A DNA stretch of 64,000 nucleotides from Zeimonas sp003577305 (lineage in GTDB: Bacteria; Pseudomonadota; Gammaproteobacteria; Burkholderiales; Burkholderiaceae_E), in the NCBI GenBank assembly GCA_030263385.1, contig SZOX01000003.1, positions 372,001 to 436,000 of the forward strand, in the 5' to 3' direction. The position numbers were made by a program, and so were the translations under genes. The notes under the pieces are model-generated. The model had not been told where the DNA came from. It saw only the letters and a program-made list of their open reading frames with translations, and did no database searches. Shown here piece after piece: positions 44,454 through 53,246 of the stretch (position 1 is its first letter; each line of letters opens with the position of its first letter).

Positions 44454-45005
44454 CTACTGGTAGGCGAGGTCGGCGCGGCGATTCTCGGCGTACGAGGCCT
44501 CGTCGGTGCCGCTGGCGCGCGGGCGCTCCTCGCCGAAGCTCACTGCCTCCATCTGCCGGTCGGGCACGCCGAGTGCCGACATTGCACGGCGCACCGCCTC
44601 GGCGCGCTTCTGGCCAAGCGCCAGGTTGTACTCGCGGCTGCCGCGCTCGTCGGTATTGCCCTGGATGACGACGCGCTTCGCGCCGTTGGCGAGCAGGTAG
44701 CGTGCGTGCGCCTCGATCGTGGCGCGGTACTCGTCCTTGACCACGAAGCTGTCGAAGTCGAAGTAGATGCTGCGCTTGGCCAGCGGGCTGTTCGGGTCGT
44801 TCAGCGGGTCGGTCGCGCCCACCGAGACCTGCTCGACCGCGCGTGCGCCTGCGCCGGCCGCGGCTGCGCCGCCCGCGCCGTCACGGCTTTCGATCGGAGC
44901 CGGGCCCTTGCCCCCGGCGGTTTCGTCCTCGAGCTTCACGCTCGAGCACGCGGCGAGGAGTGCCGCCATCGTGGCCACCAGTGCGAGTCGGATCGTCGGT
45001 TTCAT
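44454..45005 (-). CDS. pal: Peptidoglycan-associated lipoprotein Pal
   Basis: The 183-residue lipoprotein has the lipobox LLAAC, which makes Cys20 the lipidated residue. A Gly/Ala-rich linker follows, then an OmpA-like peptidoglycan-binding domain (about residues 75-183). The marks YFDFDSFVVKDEY and GNTDERGSREYNLALGQKRA are all there. Pal anchors the outer membrane to the cell wall and is pulled to the septum by the Tol proteins. The ATG at 45003-45005 gives a normal lipoprotein signal. Confidence 0.96.
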   Translation of the reverse strand: MKPTIRLALVATMAALLAACSSVKLEDETAGGKGPAPIESRDGAGGAAAAGAGARAVEQVSVGATDPLNDPNSPLAKRSIYFDFDSFVVKDEYRATIEAHARYLLANGAKRVVIQGNTDERGSREYNLALGQKRAEAVRRAMSALGVPDRQMEAVSFGEERPRASGTDEASYAENRRADLAYQ

Positions 45006-45055
45006 CGTGCTGTCTTCCTGTTGACTGTGCGTGGTTGCTGGAGCCCGCCATGCGC

Positions 45056-46318
45056 TCACTTCGCGAAGGGGCCCCAGGTCGGTTCCCGGACGTCGCCGGC
45101 GTTCGAGGTCAGTCGCTGGCGTACCCTTCCGTCGATGCTGACCGCAACCAGCGAATCGCGTCCGCCCGATTGCGTGGCGTACATCACCCAGCGTCCATTG
45201 GGTGCGAAGCTCGGTGACTCTTCCCGGCCGGACTCCGAAAGCAGCGTCTCGCCGCCACTGGCGAGGTCGCGCACCGCGACCAGGAAGCGGCCTTCGCGCC
45301 GCGTCAGGTACGCGAGCATCTTGCCGTCGGGGCTGATGCGAGGGCTCACGTTGTACGAGGAGCCGAAGGTGATCCGTGTGGCGTCGCCGCCGCCGACCGC
45401 GATACGGTAAATCTGCGGGGAGCCGCCCCGGTCGGAGGTGAAATAGATGCTCTTGCCGTCGGGAGCGAATACCGGCTCGGTGTCGATGCCGGCCGAGCTG
45501 GTGAGCCGGCGCGGCGAGCCCGATCCGTCGGAGCCGATCAGGTAGATCTGCGACAGCCCGTCCTGCGTGAGCGCCACCGCCAGCGTGCGGCCGTCGGGCG
45601 ACCAGGCGGGCGCGCTGTTGCTGCCCTTGAAGTTCGCCACCGCCTTGCGCTGGCCCGTGGCGAGTGTGTGCACGTAGACGACCGGCTTCTTCAACTCGAA
45701 CGAGACGTAGGCGAGGCGCGTGCCGTCGGACGACCACGACGGCGAGATGATCGGCTCGGGCGAAGTGAGCGGCGAGACCACGTTCTCGCCGTCCCAGTCG
45801 GCGACGTTGAGTTTGAAGCGGTTGCCCTGCTTCGAGACGAAGGCGATGCGCGTCGAGAAGATGCCCTTCTCGCCGGTGATTCTCTCGTAGACCCAGTCGG
45901 CGATGCGATGCGCGCCGAAGCGCAGGTCGGCCTCGCTCACCACCAGCGACTCGCCTCCGATCGTGCTCTGGCGCACTGCGTCGCTCAGCCGGAAGCGGAT
46001 GTCGTAGCGGCCGTCGGCCAGCCGCGCCACCGATCCGGCGAGCACCGAGTCGACCCCGCGTGCGCGCAGGTCGGGAAAGTTGATCGACGAGGTGTCGGAT
46101 AGCGTCGCCTGCGGGTCGATCACGCGGAAGGCGCCGCTGCGGGCGAGGTCACCGCGGACCACGCTGGCGATGTCCTGCGGGACGCGGCCGTCGGTGGCGA
46201 AACTGGCGATGGCGATCGGGTATTGGGTGGCGCCCACCCCGGAGACGTCGATGCGCATCTGGGCGTGCCCGAGGGGCAGGGCCAGCGCGAGACACAGCGC
46301 CAGGAACAGTCTCCTCAT
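45056..46318 (-). CDS. tolB: Tol-Pal system beta-propeller protein TolB
   Basis: The 420-residue periplasmic protein has a signal peptide ending GHAQM. An N-terminal alpha/beta domain (to about 160) is followed by a six-bladed propeller built from repeats such as ISPSWSSDGTRLAYVS and SPRISPDGKMLAYLT. It binds Pal and cycles it between peptidoglycan and Tol complexes. The ATG at 46316-46318 has AGGAG four bases upstream and gives a standard signal peptide. An in-frame ATG four codons earlier (46330) is possible. The mature N-terminus would start near Gln-Met-Arg-Ile. Confidence 0.95.
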   Translation of the reverse strand: MRRLFLALCLALALPLGHAQMRIDVSGVGATQYPIAIASFATDGRVPQDIASVVRGDLARSGAFRVIDPQATLSDTSSINFPDLRARGVDSVLAGSVARLADGRYDIRFRLSDAVRQSTIGGESLVVSEADLRFGAHRIADWVYERITGEKGIFSTRIAFVSKQGNRFKLNVADWDGENVVSPLTSPEPIISPSWSSDGTRLAYVSFELKKPVVYVHTLATGQRKAVANFKGSNSAPAWSPDGRTLAVALTQDGLSQIYLIGSDGSGSPRRLTSSAGIDTEPVFAPDGKSIYFTSDRGGSPQIYRIAVGGGDATRITFGSSYNVSPRISPDGKMLAYLTRREGRFLVAVRDLASGGETLLSESGREESPSFAPNGRWVMYATQSGGRDSLVAVSIDGRVRQRLTSNAGDVREPTWGPFAK

Positions 46319-46410
46319 GAAACTCCTCATGACGACCAGTCGAGGATTATAGCGATGAGCGCAACGGACCTCGCGAGGCACCGAAACGGCGCGCAGCCGG
46401 GCGTGTCTCG

Positions 46411-47499
46411 TCACCGGTCGTCCTTCGGGCCGCGGGCGATCTCGAGTTCGGGCGGACAGCGGCCGTCGCTCTGCCGCGGCAGCGGCGACGAACGCTGGAT
46501 GCCGCGCTCGGCTGCTTCGTCCCAGGCGGCGATGCCACTGGAGCGGCGCAGCTTCACCGACACGATCGTGCAGTCGGGCGCTACTTTCACGAGAAAGAGC
46601 GCTTTCGGGTTGCCGGCGAGCTCCGCCGGAATCTGGTAGACGGTGTTCGCGCGGATCGCCGCCGACAGGCGCGCAATGTAGCCGCTGTCGGTACCGGCGC
46701 CGCCGGCCGTGCCCGCCGCGCCCGAGGTGTTCCCGCCGGTCGCCCCCGCAGCAGGCGTACCGGCCGATGCACGCAGCCGTTCGAGGTAGGCCTGACGCTG
46801 CTTTTCGTCCTGTTCGCGACGCGCCTTCTCTTGCGCTTCACGTTTTTCCTTCTCGGCGGCTTCGCGCCTGGCCTTCTCCTCGGCTTCGCGTTTCGCCTTC
46901 GCTTCGGCTTCGCGTTTCGCCTTTGCTTCGGCTTCGCGCTTCGCCTTCTCCTCGGCTTCGCGCTTCGCCTTCGCTTCGGCTTCGCGCTTCGCCTTCGCTT
47001 CGGCTTCGCGCTTCGCGGCCATTTCGTGCTCGCGCCGTGCCTTCTCCTCGGCCGCCTTGCGTTCTTCGGCTTCCTTGCGGTGGATCTCGGCCTCCCGTCG
47101 CGCCTGCTCCTCGAGCCGTGCCGCCTCCTCGCGCGCCTTGCGTTGCTGCTCGAGCACGATGTCGGGTTTCTCGACCGGCGGCGCCGGCTCGGGTGCGCGC
47201 GCCACGGGCGGCGGCGGGGCCGGAGGCTCGGGCGCTGGCTGCGCGACCGGGCGGGGTTGCGGCTCGACCGGCGTGGCCGGCGTCCAGAGCTCCGCAGCCA
47301 CCGGGGCGGGTTCCTGGGTCTGCCAGCGAATGCCGACGAACAGCATCAGGAGCAGCAGGCCGTGCATGGCCAGCGCGAGCGCGAAAGCGCGCCCGCGCCC
47401 CTTCGGCTTCGGCGGCTTGCGCACCGGGCCGGCGCCGCCCGAGCGCGGCATCGCTCCGGGTGGTCCGGCTGGCGGATCGGCTGGCATCAGTGCGTCCAT
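46411..47499 (-). CDS. tolA: Cell envelope integrity protein TolA
   Basis: The 362-residue protein has an N-terminal membrane helix (about residues 38-57), a Pro-rich periplasmic segment, and a long charged helix (about 105-240). The Lys/Arg/Glu/Ala octad repeats lie in the helix. A C-terminal domain D3 (about 270-362) contains YIARLSAAIRANTVY and the Cys-bearing PDCTIVSVKL strand. TolA transmits the TolQR proton-motive energy to Pal. The ATG at 47497-47499 is chosen over an in-frame TTG two codons earlier. It overlaps no gene but starts three bases after the tolR stop. Confidence 0.94.
   Translation of the reverse strand: MDALMPADPPAGPPGAMPRSGGAGPVRKPPKPKGRGRAFALALAMHGLLLLMLFVGIRWQTQEPAPVAAELWTPATPVEPQPRPVAQPAPEPPAPPPPVARAPEPAPPVEKPDIVLEQQRKAREEAARLEEQARREAEIHRKEAEERKAAEEKARREHEMAAKREAEAKAKREAEAKAKREAEEKAKREAEAKAKREAEAKAKREAEEKARREAAEKEKREAQEKARREQDEKQRQAYLERLRASAGTPAAGATGGNTSGAAGTAGGAGTDSGYIARLSAAIRANTVYQIPAELAGNPKALFLVKVAPDCTIVSVKLRRSSGIAAWDEAAERGIQRSSPLPRQSDGRCPPELEIARGPKDDR
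46870..47013 (-). repeat. Tandem 24-base repeats in tolA (six octapeptide units)
   Basis: Six consecutive octapeptides read KREAEAKA or KREAEEKA in the order A-A-E, A-A-E. The real period is therefore a 72-base block present twice. Two or three looser units follow (RREAAEKE, KREAQEKA). They extend the TolA coiled helix. Near-identical DNA copies make this a likely length-variable tract through slippage. Confidence 0.85.
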
Positions 47500-47501
47500 G
47501 C

Positions 47502-47945
47502 TCAACTGGCGGGCTTGACCATCAGCGCGATGCGGCCCACGTTCAGCCTCTGCAACTCGCTCATCACTTCGATGATCGCTTCGTAGCGCACCGAGCGGTC
47601 GCCGCTGATCACGACCGCCATCTGCGCGTTGTCGCCGCGCAACTGCTCGATCGCGCCCGCCAGGTCGCCGCGGCCGATGCGGCGCTCCGAAGGATCGCCG
47701 GTGTTCACGCCGCGCACCCGGAGGTCGCCGGCGGCGCGCACCTGCACCTCGATGTACTGGTCGGGGCGGGTGTTGCCGCGGCCGGCGCGCGGCAGGTCGA
47801 TCGCGGCCGGCGGCAGCAGCGGCGCGGTGACCATGAAGATCACGAGCAGCACCAGCATCACGTCGATGTACGGCACCACGTTGATCTCGTTCACCAGCCT
47901 GCGGCCACGGCCGCCGGAGCGGGAGCGGGGTGCGGCGGCAGCCAT
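47502..47945 (-). CDS. tolR: Biopolymer transport protein TolR (ExbD family)
   Basis: The 147-residue protein has a single membrane helix near residues 22-45, with the essential Asp in NVVPYIDVMLVLLVIFMV. A periplasmic domain contains VVISGDRSVRYEAIIEVM. With TolQ it forms the proton channel that powers TolA. The ATG shares one base with the tolQ stop. Confidence 0.95.
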   Translation of the reverse strand: MAAAAPRSRSGGRGRRLVNEINVVPYIDVMLVLLVIFMVTAPLLPPAAIDLPRAGRGNTRPDQYIEVQVRAAGDLRVRGVNTGDPSERRIGRGDLAGAIEQLRGDNAQMAVVISGDRSVRYEAIIEVMSELQRLNVGRIALMVKPAS

Positions 47946-48616
47946 CAGCGCGCCTGCCTCTGCAGGATATTGGAGAACTCGTCGATGAAACTGTCGAACC
48001 GGGTCGACAGACGGTCCATGTCGTAGGCGAAACGGTTGTAGGCGACCACCGCCGGAATCGCGGCGAACAGGCCGATCGCGGTGGCGACCAGCGCCTCGGC
48101 GATGCCGGGCGCCACCGATGCGAGCGTCGCCTGGTGCACGTTCGCCAGCCCGCGGAACGAGTTCATGATTCCCCAGACCGTGCCGAACAGGCCGATGTAC
48201 GGGCTGACCGAGCCCGCCGAGGCCAGGAAAGCGAGGCTCGATTCGAGCGCGTCCATCTCGCGTTGGTAGGCGGCGCGCATCGCGCGGCGCGAGCCGTCGA
48301 GCATCGCGGCAATGTCACCGGGTTTTTGCTGGCGGGTCTTCAGGAACTCGCCCATGCCCGACTCGAAGATGCGCGCGAGCGAGCCGTGGTCGTGCCCGTC
48401 GTTGCGCATCTGCTGGTACAGCGTGCCGAGGTCGCGGTCCTTCCAGAACTCGGACTCGAAGCCGTCGGTGGCGAGCCTGGCCGAGCGGATCGCGAACCAC
48501 TTGCGGAAGATCACGGTCCAGGAGCCGAGCGAGATCAGCATCAGCAGCGCCATCACCAGTTGCACCAGCACGCTGGCGTTGGCGATCATCGAGACGATCG
48601 ACAGTTCGCTGTTCAT
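47945..48616 (-). CDS. tolQ: Tol-Pal system proton channel protein TolQ (MotA/ExbB family)
   Basis: The 223-residue protein has three membrane helices. The family signature LASAGSVSPYIGLFGTVWGIM occurs in helix two (about residues 128-148), and the polar Thr and Glu positions occur around GIAEALVATAIGLFAAIPAVVAYN. It forms the pentamer that houses the TolR helix pair. The ATG at 48614-48616 lies seven bases after the ybgC stop, so the operon continues without a break. Confidence 0.95.
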   Translation of the reverse strand: MNSELSIVSMIANASVLVQLVMALLMLISLGSWTVIFRKWFAIRSARLATDGFESEFWKDRDLGTLYQQMRNDGHDHGSLARIFESGMGEFLKTRQQKPGDIAAMLDGSRRAMRAAYQREMDALESSLAFLASAGSVSPYIGLFGTVWGIMNSFRGLANVHQATLASVAPGIAEALVATAIGLFAAIPAVVAYNRFAYDMDRLSTRFDSFIDEFSNILQRQAR

Positions 48617-48623
48617 GCGCCGT

Positions 48624-49154
48624 TCACCCGGAGGCCGAAGTTCGTGGGGGAGCCGCCGCGATCCGTTCGGAGAGCCAGCGCGGGAAGCCCGTCGGGCGTC
48701 CGTCGTCGCGCCGGATCGCCGCAATGCGCACCGTGGCCGTGACCAGGGGTTCTGGGTGGCCGTCGAGCCGGGCGCACTGCCGGAGCGTCCAGGACGCGCG
48801 CCGCGCTTCGAGCACCCGCACCTCCACGCGCAGCAGGTCGTCGAGCCGCGCGGGACGGCGGTAGTCCACCGTGATCTCGCGCACGACGAAGGCGAGGCCG
48901 GCTTCGTCGGCGAGGCGCGTGTGCACCGCGCCGAGCGCGCGCAGCCAGTCGGTGCGGGCGCGCTCGAAGTAGCGCAGCCAGTTCGCGTAGTAGACGATGC
49001 CGCCGGCATCGGTGTCTTCGTAGTAGACGCGCACCGCGATCGAGAATGCCGGCGGACCGCCGGCCGCGGCGTCGCCGCGCGCCGGTGCCGCCGCGGGCGG
49101 CGCGCAGCCGACCGTGGTGTCCGGCTTCGGGCTTGCAGCGGCGGATGCAGTCAC
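48624..49154 (-). CDS. ybgC: Tol-Pal-associated acyl-CoA thioesterase YbgC
   Basis: The 176-residue hot-dog thioesterase contains the YbgC signature YYEDTDAGGIVYYANWLRYFERAR (residues about 44-67), with the catalytic Asp. It hydrolyses acyl-CoA or acyl-ACP and is linked to phospholipid metabolism at the Tol complex. The first 35 residues are an Ala/Pro/Gly-rich extension not found in E. coli YbgC. Starting translation at 49154 includes it; the true start may be later, but no ATG is available before the conserved core. It leads the tolQRAB-pal-cpoB-queC run. Confidence 0.9.
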   Translation of the reverse strand: MTASAAASPKPDTTVGCAPPAAAPARGDAAAGGPPAFSIAVRVYYEDTDAGGIVYYANWLRYFERARTDWLRALGAVHTRLADEAGLAFVVREITVDYRRPARLDDLLRVEVRVLEARRASWTLRQCARLDGHPEPLVTATVRIAAIRRDDGRPTGFPRWLSERIAAAPPRTSASG

Positions 49155-49233
49155 TCGCGGATTCTATCAACGCGGGCATCGCAACCCCGCGCCGCTGCCA
49201 GGCCGGGCAGCGGGTTCCAGGTGGGCAAGCGCT

Positions 49234-50301
49234 TCACCGATCTGCGCTGCCGGCGCCGCCGGCCTCGTCGCCAGCCCACAACTCCGGCTCGCGCCCTCCG
49301 GGCATCGCCAGGCCGAAGTGGCGCCAGGCAGCCGCGGTCGCGACGCGCCCGCGCGGTGTGCGCTGCAGGAACCCCTGCTGGATCAGGTAAGGCTCGAGCA
49401 CGTCTTCGATCGTGTCGCGTTCCTCGCCGATCGCGGCGGCCAGGTTGTCCAGGCCCACCGGGCCGCCGGCGAACTTGTCGATCACCGCCAGCAGCAGCTT
49501 GCGGTCCATCACGTCGAAGCCCAGCGTATCGACGTCGAGCATGCGCAGGGCCGCGTCCGCGACCGCCGCCTCGATCCGGCCCTGCGCCTTGACCTCGGCG
49601 TAGTCGCGCACCCGCCTGAGCAGCCGGTTGGCGATGCGCGGCGTGCCGCGCGATCGCCGCGCGATCTCGCGGGCGCCGTCGTCGCTGGCGGGCGCGCCCA
49701 GCAGTTGCGCCGAGCGCGCGACGATGTGGGTGAGTTCGTCGACGCCGTAGAACTCGAGTCGTGCGACGATGCCGAAGCGATCGCGCAGCGGGTTCGTGAG
49801 CATGCCGGCCCGGGTGGTCGCGCCGATCAGCGTGAACGGCTGCAGGTCGAGCTTGATCGAGCGCGCGGCCGGGCCTTCGCCGATCATGATGTCGATCTGG
49901 AAGTCTTCGAGCGCCGGGTACAGGATCTCCTCGACGACCGGCGACAGCCGGTGGATCTCGTCGATGAAGAGCACGTCGTTGCGGTCGAGGTTGGTGAGGA
50001 TCGCAGCCAGGTCGCCCGGGCGCTCGAGCACCGGACCCGAGGTCTGGCGCAGGTTCACGCCCATCTCGGCGGCGACGATGTGCGCCAGCGTGGTCTTGCC
50101 GAGCCCCGGCGGCCCGAACAGCAGCAGGTGGTCGAGCGCTTCACCGCGGGCGCGCGCTGCCGCGATGAAGATCCCGAGCTGCTCGCGGATCTTCGCCTGG
50201 CCGATGTAGTCGGCAAGCCGGCGCGGGCGCAGTGCCCGCTCGACCGCCTCTTCGGCCGGAGAGGCCGCAGCGGCTGCGATCAGTCGGTCGTGCTCGATCA
50301 T
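49234..50301 (-). CDS. ruvB: Holliday junction branch migration ATPase RuvB
   Basis: The 355-residue AAA+ motor has the motifs RRLADYIGQAKIREQL, Walker A GPPGLGKTTLAH, Walker B LFIDEIHRL and the RuvB-specific GATTRAGMLT sensor region. A winged-helix DNA-binding domain (about 265-340) closes the protein. It drives branch migration with RuvA. Its ATG overlaps the ruvA stop (ATGA). The C-terminal 20 residues are non-conserved. Confidence 0.97.
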   Translation of the reverse strand: MIEHDRLIAAAAASPAEEAVERALRPRRLADYIGQAKIREQLGIFIAAARARGEALDHLLLFGPPGLGKTTLAHIVAAEMGVNLRQTSGPVLERPGDLAAILTNLDRNDVLFIDEIHRLSPVVEEILYPALEDFQIDIMIGEGPAARSIKLDLQPFTLIGATTRAGMLTNPLRDRFGIVARLEFYGVDELTHIVARSAQLLGAPASDDGAREIARRSRGTPRIANRLLRRVRDYAEVKAQGRIEAAVADAALRMLDVDTLGFDVMDRKLLLAVIDKFAGGPVGLDNLAAAIGEERDTIEDVLEPYLIQQGFLQRTPRGRVATAAAWRHFGLAMPGGREPELWAGDEAGGAGSADR

Positions 50302-50876
50302 GATTTAGCCAGCAGTTTGAGCGCCTGCCTGATGCCGTCGGAGACTGCGGTGCCGGCCGGCAGCTGGCGGATCGCGGCGGCGGCCTCGCGCTCGGAGTAA
50401 CCGAGCGCGAGCAGCGCGTGCAGCACGTCGATGCCCGCGTCGGCCTCGGCGGCACGTCCGGCGCCGCCGACCTCGGGTGCGAGCTTGCCCTTCAGTTCGA
50501 GCAGCAGCCGCTCGGCCGTCTTCCTGCCGATGCCGGGCACCTTCTGCAGGCGACCCGATTCCTGCATCGTGACCGACTGTGCGAGATCGGCCACCGACAT
50601 GCCCGAGAGCACCGCAAGTGCGGTGCGCGGCCCGACGCCCGAGATGCGGATCAGCTGGCGGAACGCGTCGCGCTCGTCGGCGCGCAGGAAGCCGTACAGC
50701 AGGTGTGCGTCTTCGCGCACCACCTGCTGCACCAGCAGGGTGACGCGCTCGCCCGCCGCGGGCAGGTCGTAGAAAGTGCTCATCGGCACGTCGACCTCGT
50801 AGCCGATGCCGCCCACGTCGACGAGCAGGGTGGGTGGGCGCTTGTCGAGCAGGGTTCCGTGCAGTCGGCCGATCAT
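50298..50876 (-). CDS. ruvA: Holliday junction DNA-binding protein RuvA
   Basis: The 192-residue protein opens MIGRLHGTLLDKRPP and contains the two helix-hairpin-helix motifs (ISGVGPRTALAVLSG and VPGIGRKTAERLLLELKGKL). The C-terminal domain that contacts RuvB (about 145-192) is also present. Tetramers hold the Holliday junction in an open square. It lies ten bases after ruvC and overlaps ruvB. Confidence 0.97.
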   Translation of the reverse strand: MIGRLHGTLLDKRPPTLLVDVGGIGYEVDVPMSTFYDLPAAGERVTLLVQQVVREDAHLLYGFLRADERDAFRQLIRISGVGPRTALAVLSGMSVADLAQSVTMQESGRLQKVPGIGRKTAERLLLELKGKLAPEVGGAGRAAEADAGIDVLHALLALGYSEREAAAAIRQLPAGTAVSDGIRQALKLLAKS

Positions 50877-50886
50877 GCAGGGGATC

Positions 50887-51399
50887 TTACCGGAGCCGGC
50901 CGCCGCGCAGCCGGCTGGCGCCGGCAGCCGCCGTCATGCGCGCCGCATGCGCATGGCAGATCGCGCAGGCCAACGCGTCGGCGGCGTCGGTCGAGGGGAC
51001 CCCCGGCAGGCGCAGCAGGCGCTGTACCATGGCCTGCACCTGCTGCTTGGCCGCGCGTCCGTGACCGGCCACCGCCTGCTTGACCTGCAGCGCGGTGTAC
51101 TCGTGCACCGCCAGGCCGTGCGCGACCAGCGTGGTGATCGCGGCGCCGCGCGCCTGGCCGAGCAGCAGCGTGGACTGCGGATTGACGTTGACGAACACGA
51201 TCTCGGCCGCCGCGATCTCGGGCCGGTATTCGGCGATGACTTCGGCCACGCCGTCGTGGATCGACTTCAGCCGCGGGGGCAGCGAACCGGCAGGAACGCG
51301 GATCACGCCGCTGGCGACGTAGCGCAGCGCGCTTCCGTGCGTGTCGATGACGCCGAAGCCGGTCAGGCGCAAGCCCGGGTCGATGCCGAGGATGCGCAA
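50887..51399 (-). CDS. ruvC: Holliday junction resolvase RuvC
   Basis: The 170-residue RNase H-fold nuclease opens MRILGIDPGLRLTGFGVI, with catalytic Asp7. The central AEIVFVNVNPQSTLLLGQARG supplies the next acidic residue, and a DAADALACAICHAH tail carries the final acidic pair. It cuts junctions symmetrically within the RuvABC resolvasome. It follows purH by 12 bases and precedes ruvA by 10, so it is likely part of one transcript from dusB onward. Confidence 0.96.
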   Translation of the reverse strand: MRILGIDPGLRLTGFGVIDTHGSALRYVASGVIRVPAGSLPPRLKSIHDGVAEVIAEYRPEIAAAEIVFVNVNPQSTLLLGQARGAAITTLVAHGLAVHEYTALQVKQAVAGHGRAAKQQVQAMVQRLLRLPGVPSTDAADALACAICHAHAARMTAAAGASRLRGGRLR

Positions 51400-51411
51400 C
51401 CTGAACCGACC

Positions 51412-53007
51412 CTAGTGCCGGAAGTGGCGCACGCCGGTGAACACCATGGCGACACCGCGCTCGTCGGCGGCGGCAACGACCTCGTCGTCGCGCACCGAGC
51501 CGCCGGGCTGGATGACTGCCGTGGCGCCGACGTCGGCGACCACGTCGAGACCGTCGCGGAACGGAAAGAACGCGTCGGAGGCGACCACCGAGCCGGCGAG
51601 CAGCAGGCCGGCGTTCGCCGCCTTGATCGACGCGATGCGCGCGGAGTCGATGCGGCTCATCTGGCCGGCACCCACGCCCAGCGTCATGCCGTTGCCGCAG
51701 AAGACGATCGCGTTCGACTTCACGTATCTGGCCACCTGCCAGGCGAACAGCAGGTCGCGCAGTTGCGCGTCGGTGGGTGCGCGCTTCGTGACCACCTTCA
51801 GCGCGGCCGCGGAGATCTCGCGGTTGTCGGCGCTTTGCACCAGCAGGCCCGAGCCCACGCGCTTGAAGTCCTGTGCATTGCGGCCGCGCTCGCGGTCGGT
51901 GGCGCCGTCGGGCCTGACGTCGTCGAGAGAGATCTCGAGCACGCGCGCGTTGGCCCTGGCCGCGAACACCTGCTTCGCCTCGTCGGCATACGAGGGGGCG
52001 AGCACCACCTCGACGAACTGCTTCGAGACCGCGCGCGCGGCCGCGCCGTCGACCGGACGGTTGAAGGCGATGATGCCGCCGAACGCCGAGGTGGGGTCGG
52101 TGCTGAATGCCCGCGAGTAGGCATCCGCCGGGTCGGTCCCGAGCGCCACGCCGCAGGGATTGGCGTGCTTGACGATCACGCAGGCCGGCGCGTCGAAGCT
52201 CTTCACGCATTCCCAGGCGGCGTCGGCGTCGGCGATGTTGTTGTAGGACAGCTCCTTGCCCTGCAGCTGGCGCGCGGTGACCAGCGAACCCGGCGCCGGG
52301 TGCAGGTCGCGGTAGAACGCCGCGCGCTGGTGCGGGTTCTCGCCGTAGCGCAGGTCTTGCAGCTTGACGAAGCGCCCGTTGATCTGGCCGGGGAACTCGT
52401 TGCGGCCGCCGTCGGGGCGCAGCGACGAGAGGTAGTCGGAGATCGCGCCGTCGTAGCACGAGATCGCGTCGAAGGCGGCTACCGCCAGCGCGAACCGGGT
52501 TTGGTCGGAGAGCCCGCCGCTGGCGCGGATCTCGGCGAGCGCCCCGGCATACTGGCCCGCGTCGGTGAGCACGCCCACGCCGCGCCAGTTCTTCGCGCCC
52601 GAGCGCACCATCGCCGGGCCGCCGATGTCGATGTTCTCGATCGCCTCGTCGAGCGTGCAGTCGGGGCGGGCGACCGTGGCCTCGAACGGATAGAGGTTCA
52701 CCACGAGAAGGTCGATCGGCGCGATGCCGTGCGCGGCGATCGCCGCCATGTGCGCCTCGAGCTCGCGGCGCGCGAGCAGTCCGCCGTGGATCGCCGGGTG
52801 CAGCGTCTTCACGCGACCGTCGAGCATCTCGGGAAATCGCGTGTGGTCGGCAACCTCGACCACGGGAATGCGGTGCTGCGCGAGCAGTTTCGCGGTGCCG
52901 CCGGTGGAGAGGATCTCGACGCCCAGTGCGGCGAGCTCGCGCGCGAGCCCGACGACGCCGGACTTGTCGGAGACGCTGATCAGCGCGCGCCGGATCGGGT
53001 GGGTCAT
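51412..53007 (-). CDS. purH: Bifunctional AICAR transformylase/IMP cyclohydrolase
   Basis: The 531-residue protein has the N-terminal IMP cyclohydrolase domain (about 1-200; ALISVSDKSGVVG, EILSTGGTAKLL, DGRVKTLHPAIHGGLL). The C-terminal AICAR transformylase follows, with KHANPCGVALG (catalytic Lys and His). These are the last two steps of de novo IMP synthesis. The ATG at 53005-53007 overlaps the fis stop (ATGA). The dusB-fis-purH-ruvC order is familiar from betaproteobacteria. Confidence 0.97.
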   Translation of the reverse strand: MTHPIRRALISVSDKSGVVGLARELAALGVEILSTGGTAKLLAQHRIPVVEVADHTRFPEMLDGRVKTLHPAIHGGLLARRELEAHMAAIAAHGIAPIDLLVVNLYPFEATVARPDCTLDEAIENIDIGGPAMVRSGAKNWRGVGVLTDAGQYAGALAEIRASGGLSDQTRFALAVAAFDAISCYDGAISDYLSSLRPDGGRNEFPGQINGRFVKLQDLRYGENPHQRAAFYRDLHPAPGSLVTARQLQGKELSYNNIADADAAWECVKSFDAPACVIVKHANPCGVALGTDPADAYSRAFSTDPTSAFGGIIAFNRPVDGAAARAVSKQFVEVVLAPSYADEAKQVFAARANARVLEISLDDVRPDGATDRERGRNAQDFKRVGSGLLVQSADNREISAAALKVVTKRAPTDAQLRDLLFAWQVARYVKSNAIVFCGNGMTLGVGAGQMSRIDSARIASIKAANAGLLLAGSVVASDAFFPFRDGLDVVADVGATAVIQPGGSVRDDEVVAAADERGVAMVFTGVRHFRH

Positions 53008-53246
53008 GAGCGCAGCATTCCGTGCTGCTGCAGCTTCTTGCGCAGCGTGTTGCGGTTGATGCCAAGCATCTCGCTCGCACGCAACTGGTTGCCGTGCGCC
53101 TCGCGCATCACCACTTCGAGCATCGGCCGCTCGACCGCCCGGATCACCATGTCGTAGATCGACCTGGGCTGCGTGCCCTCGAGATCGTTGAAGTAACGCT
53201 CGAGGCTGCGAGCGACTGCGTCGTCCAGGGCGGTCTGTCTGCTCAT
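53004..53246 (-). CDS. fis: Fis family DNA-binding protein
   Basis: The 80-residue protein ends with the Fis helix-turn-helix EMLGINRNTLRKKLQQHG (residues about 59-76). The preceding dimer helix reads IYDMVIRAVERPMLEVVM. At 80 residues it fits the shorter Fis of betaproteobacteria rather than the 98-residue E. coli form. The first beta-hairpin that activates Hin/Gin recombinases is reduced. It overlaps dusB and purH by four bases each (ATGA), so the three genes are tightly coupled. Confidence 0.93.
   Translation of the reverse strand: MSRQTALDDAVARSLERYFNDLEGTQPRSIYDMVIRAVERPMLEVVMREAHGNQLRASEMLGINRNTLRKKLQQHGMLRS

Noticed and set aside
46870..47013. Short regular repeats that could be mistaken for a CRISPR array
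   Set aside because: The units are contiguous with no unique spacers and encode in-frame KREAEAKA octads of TolA.
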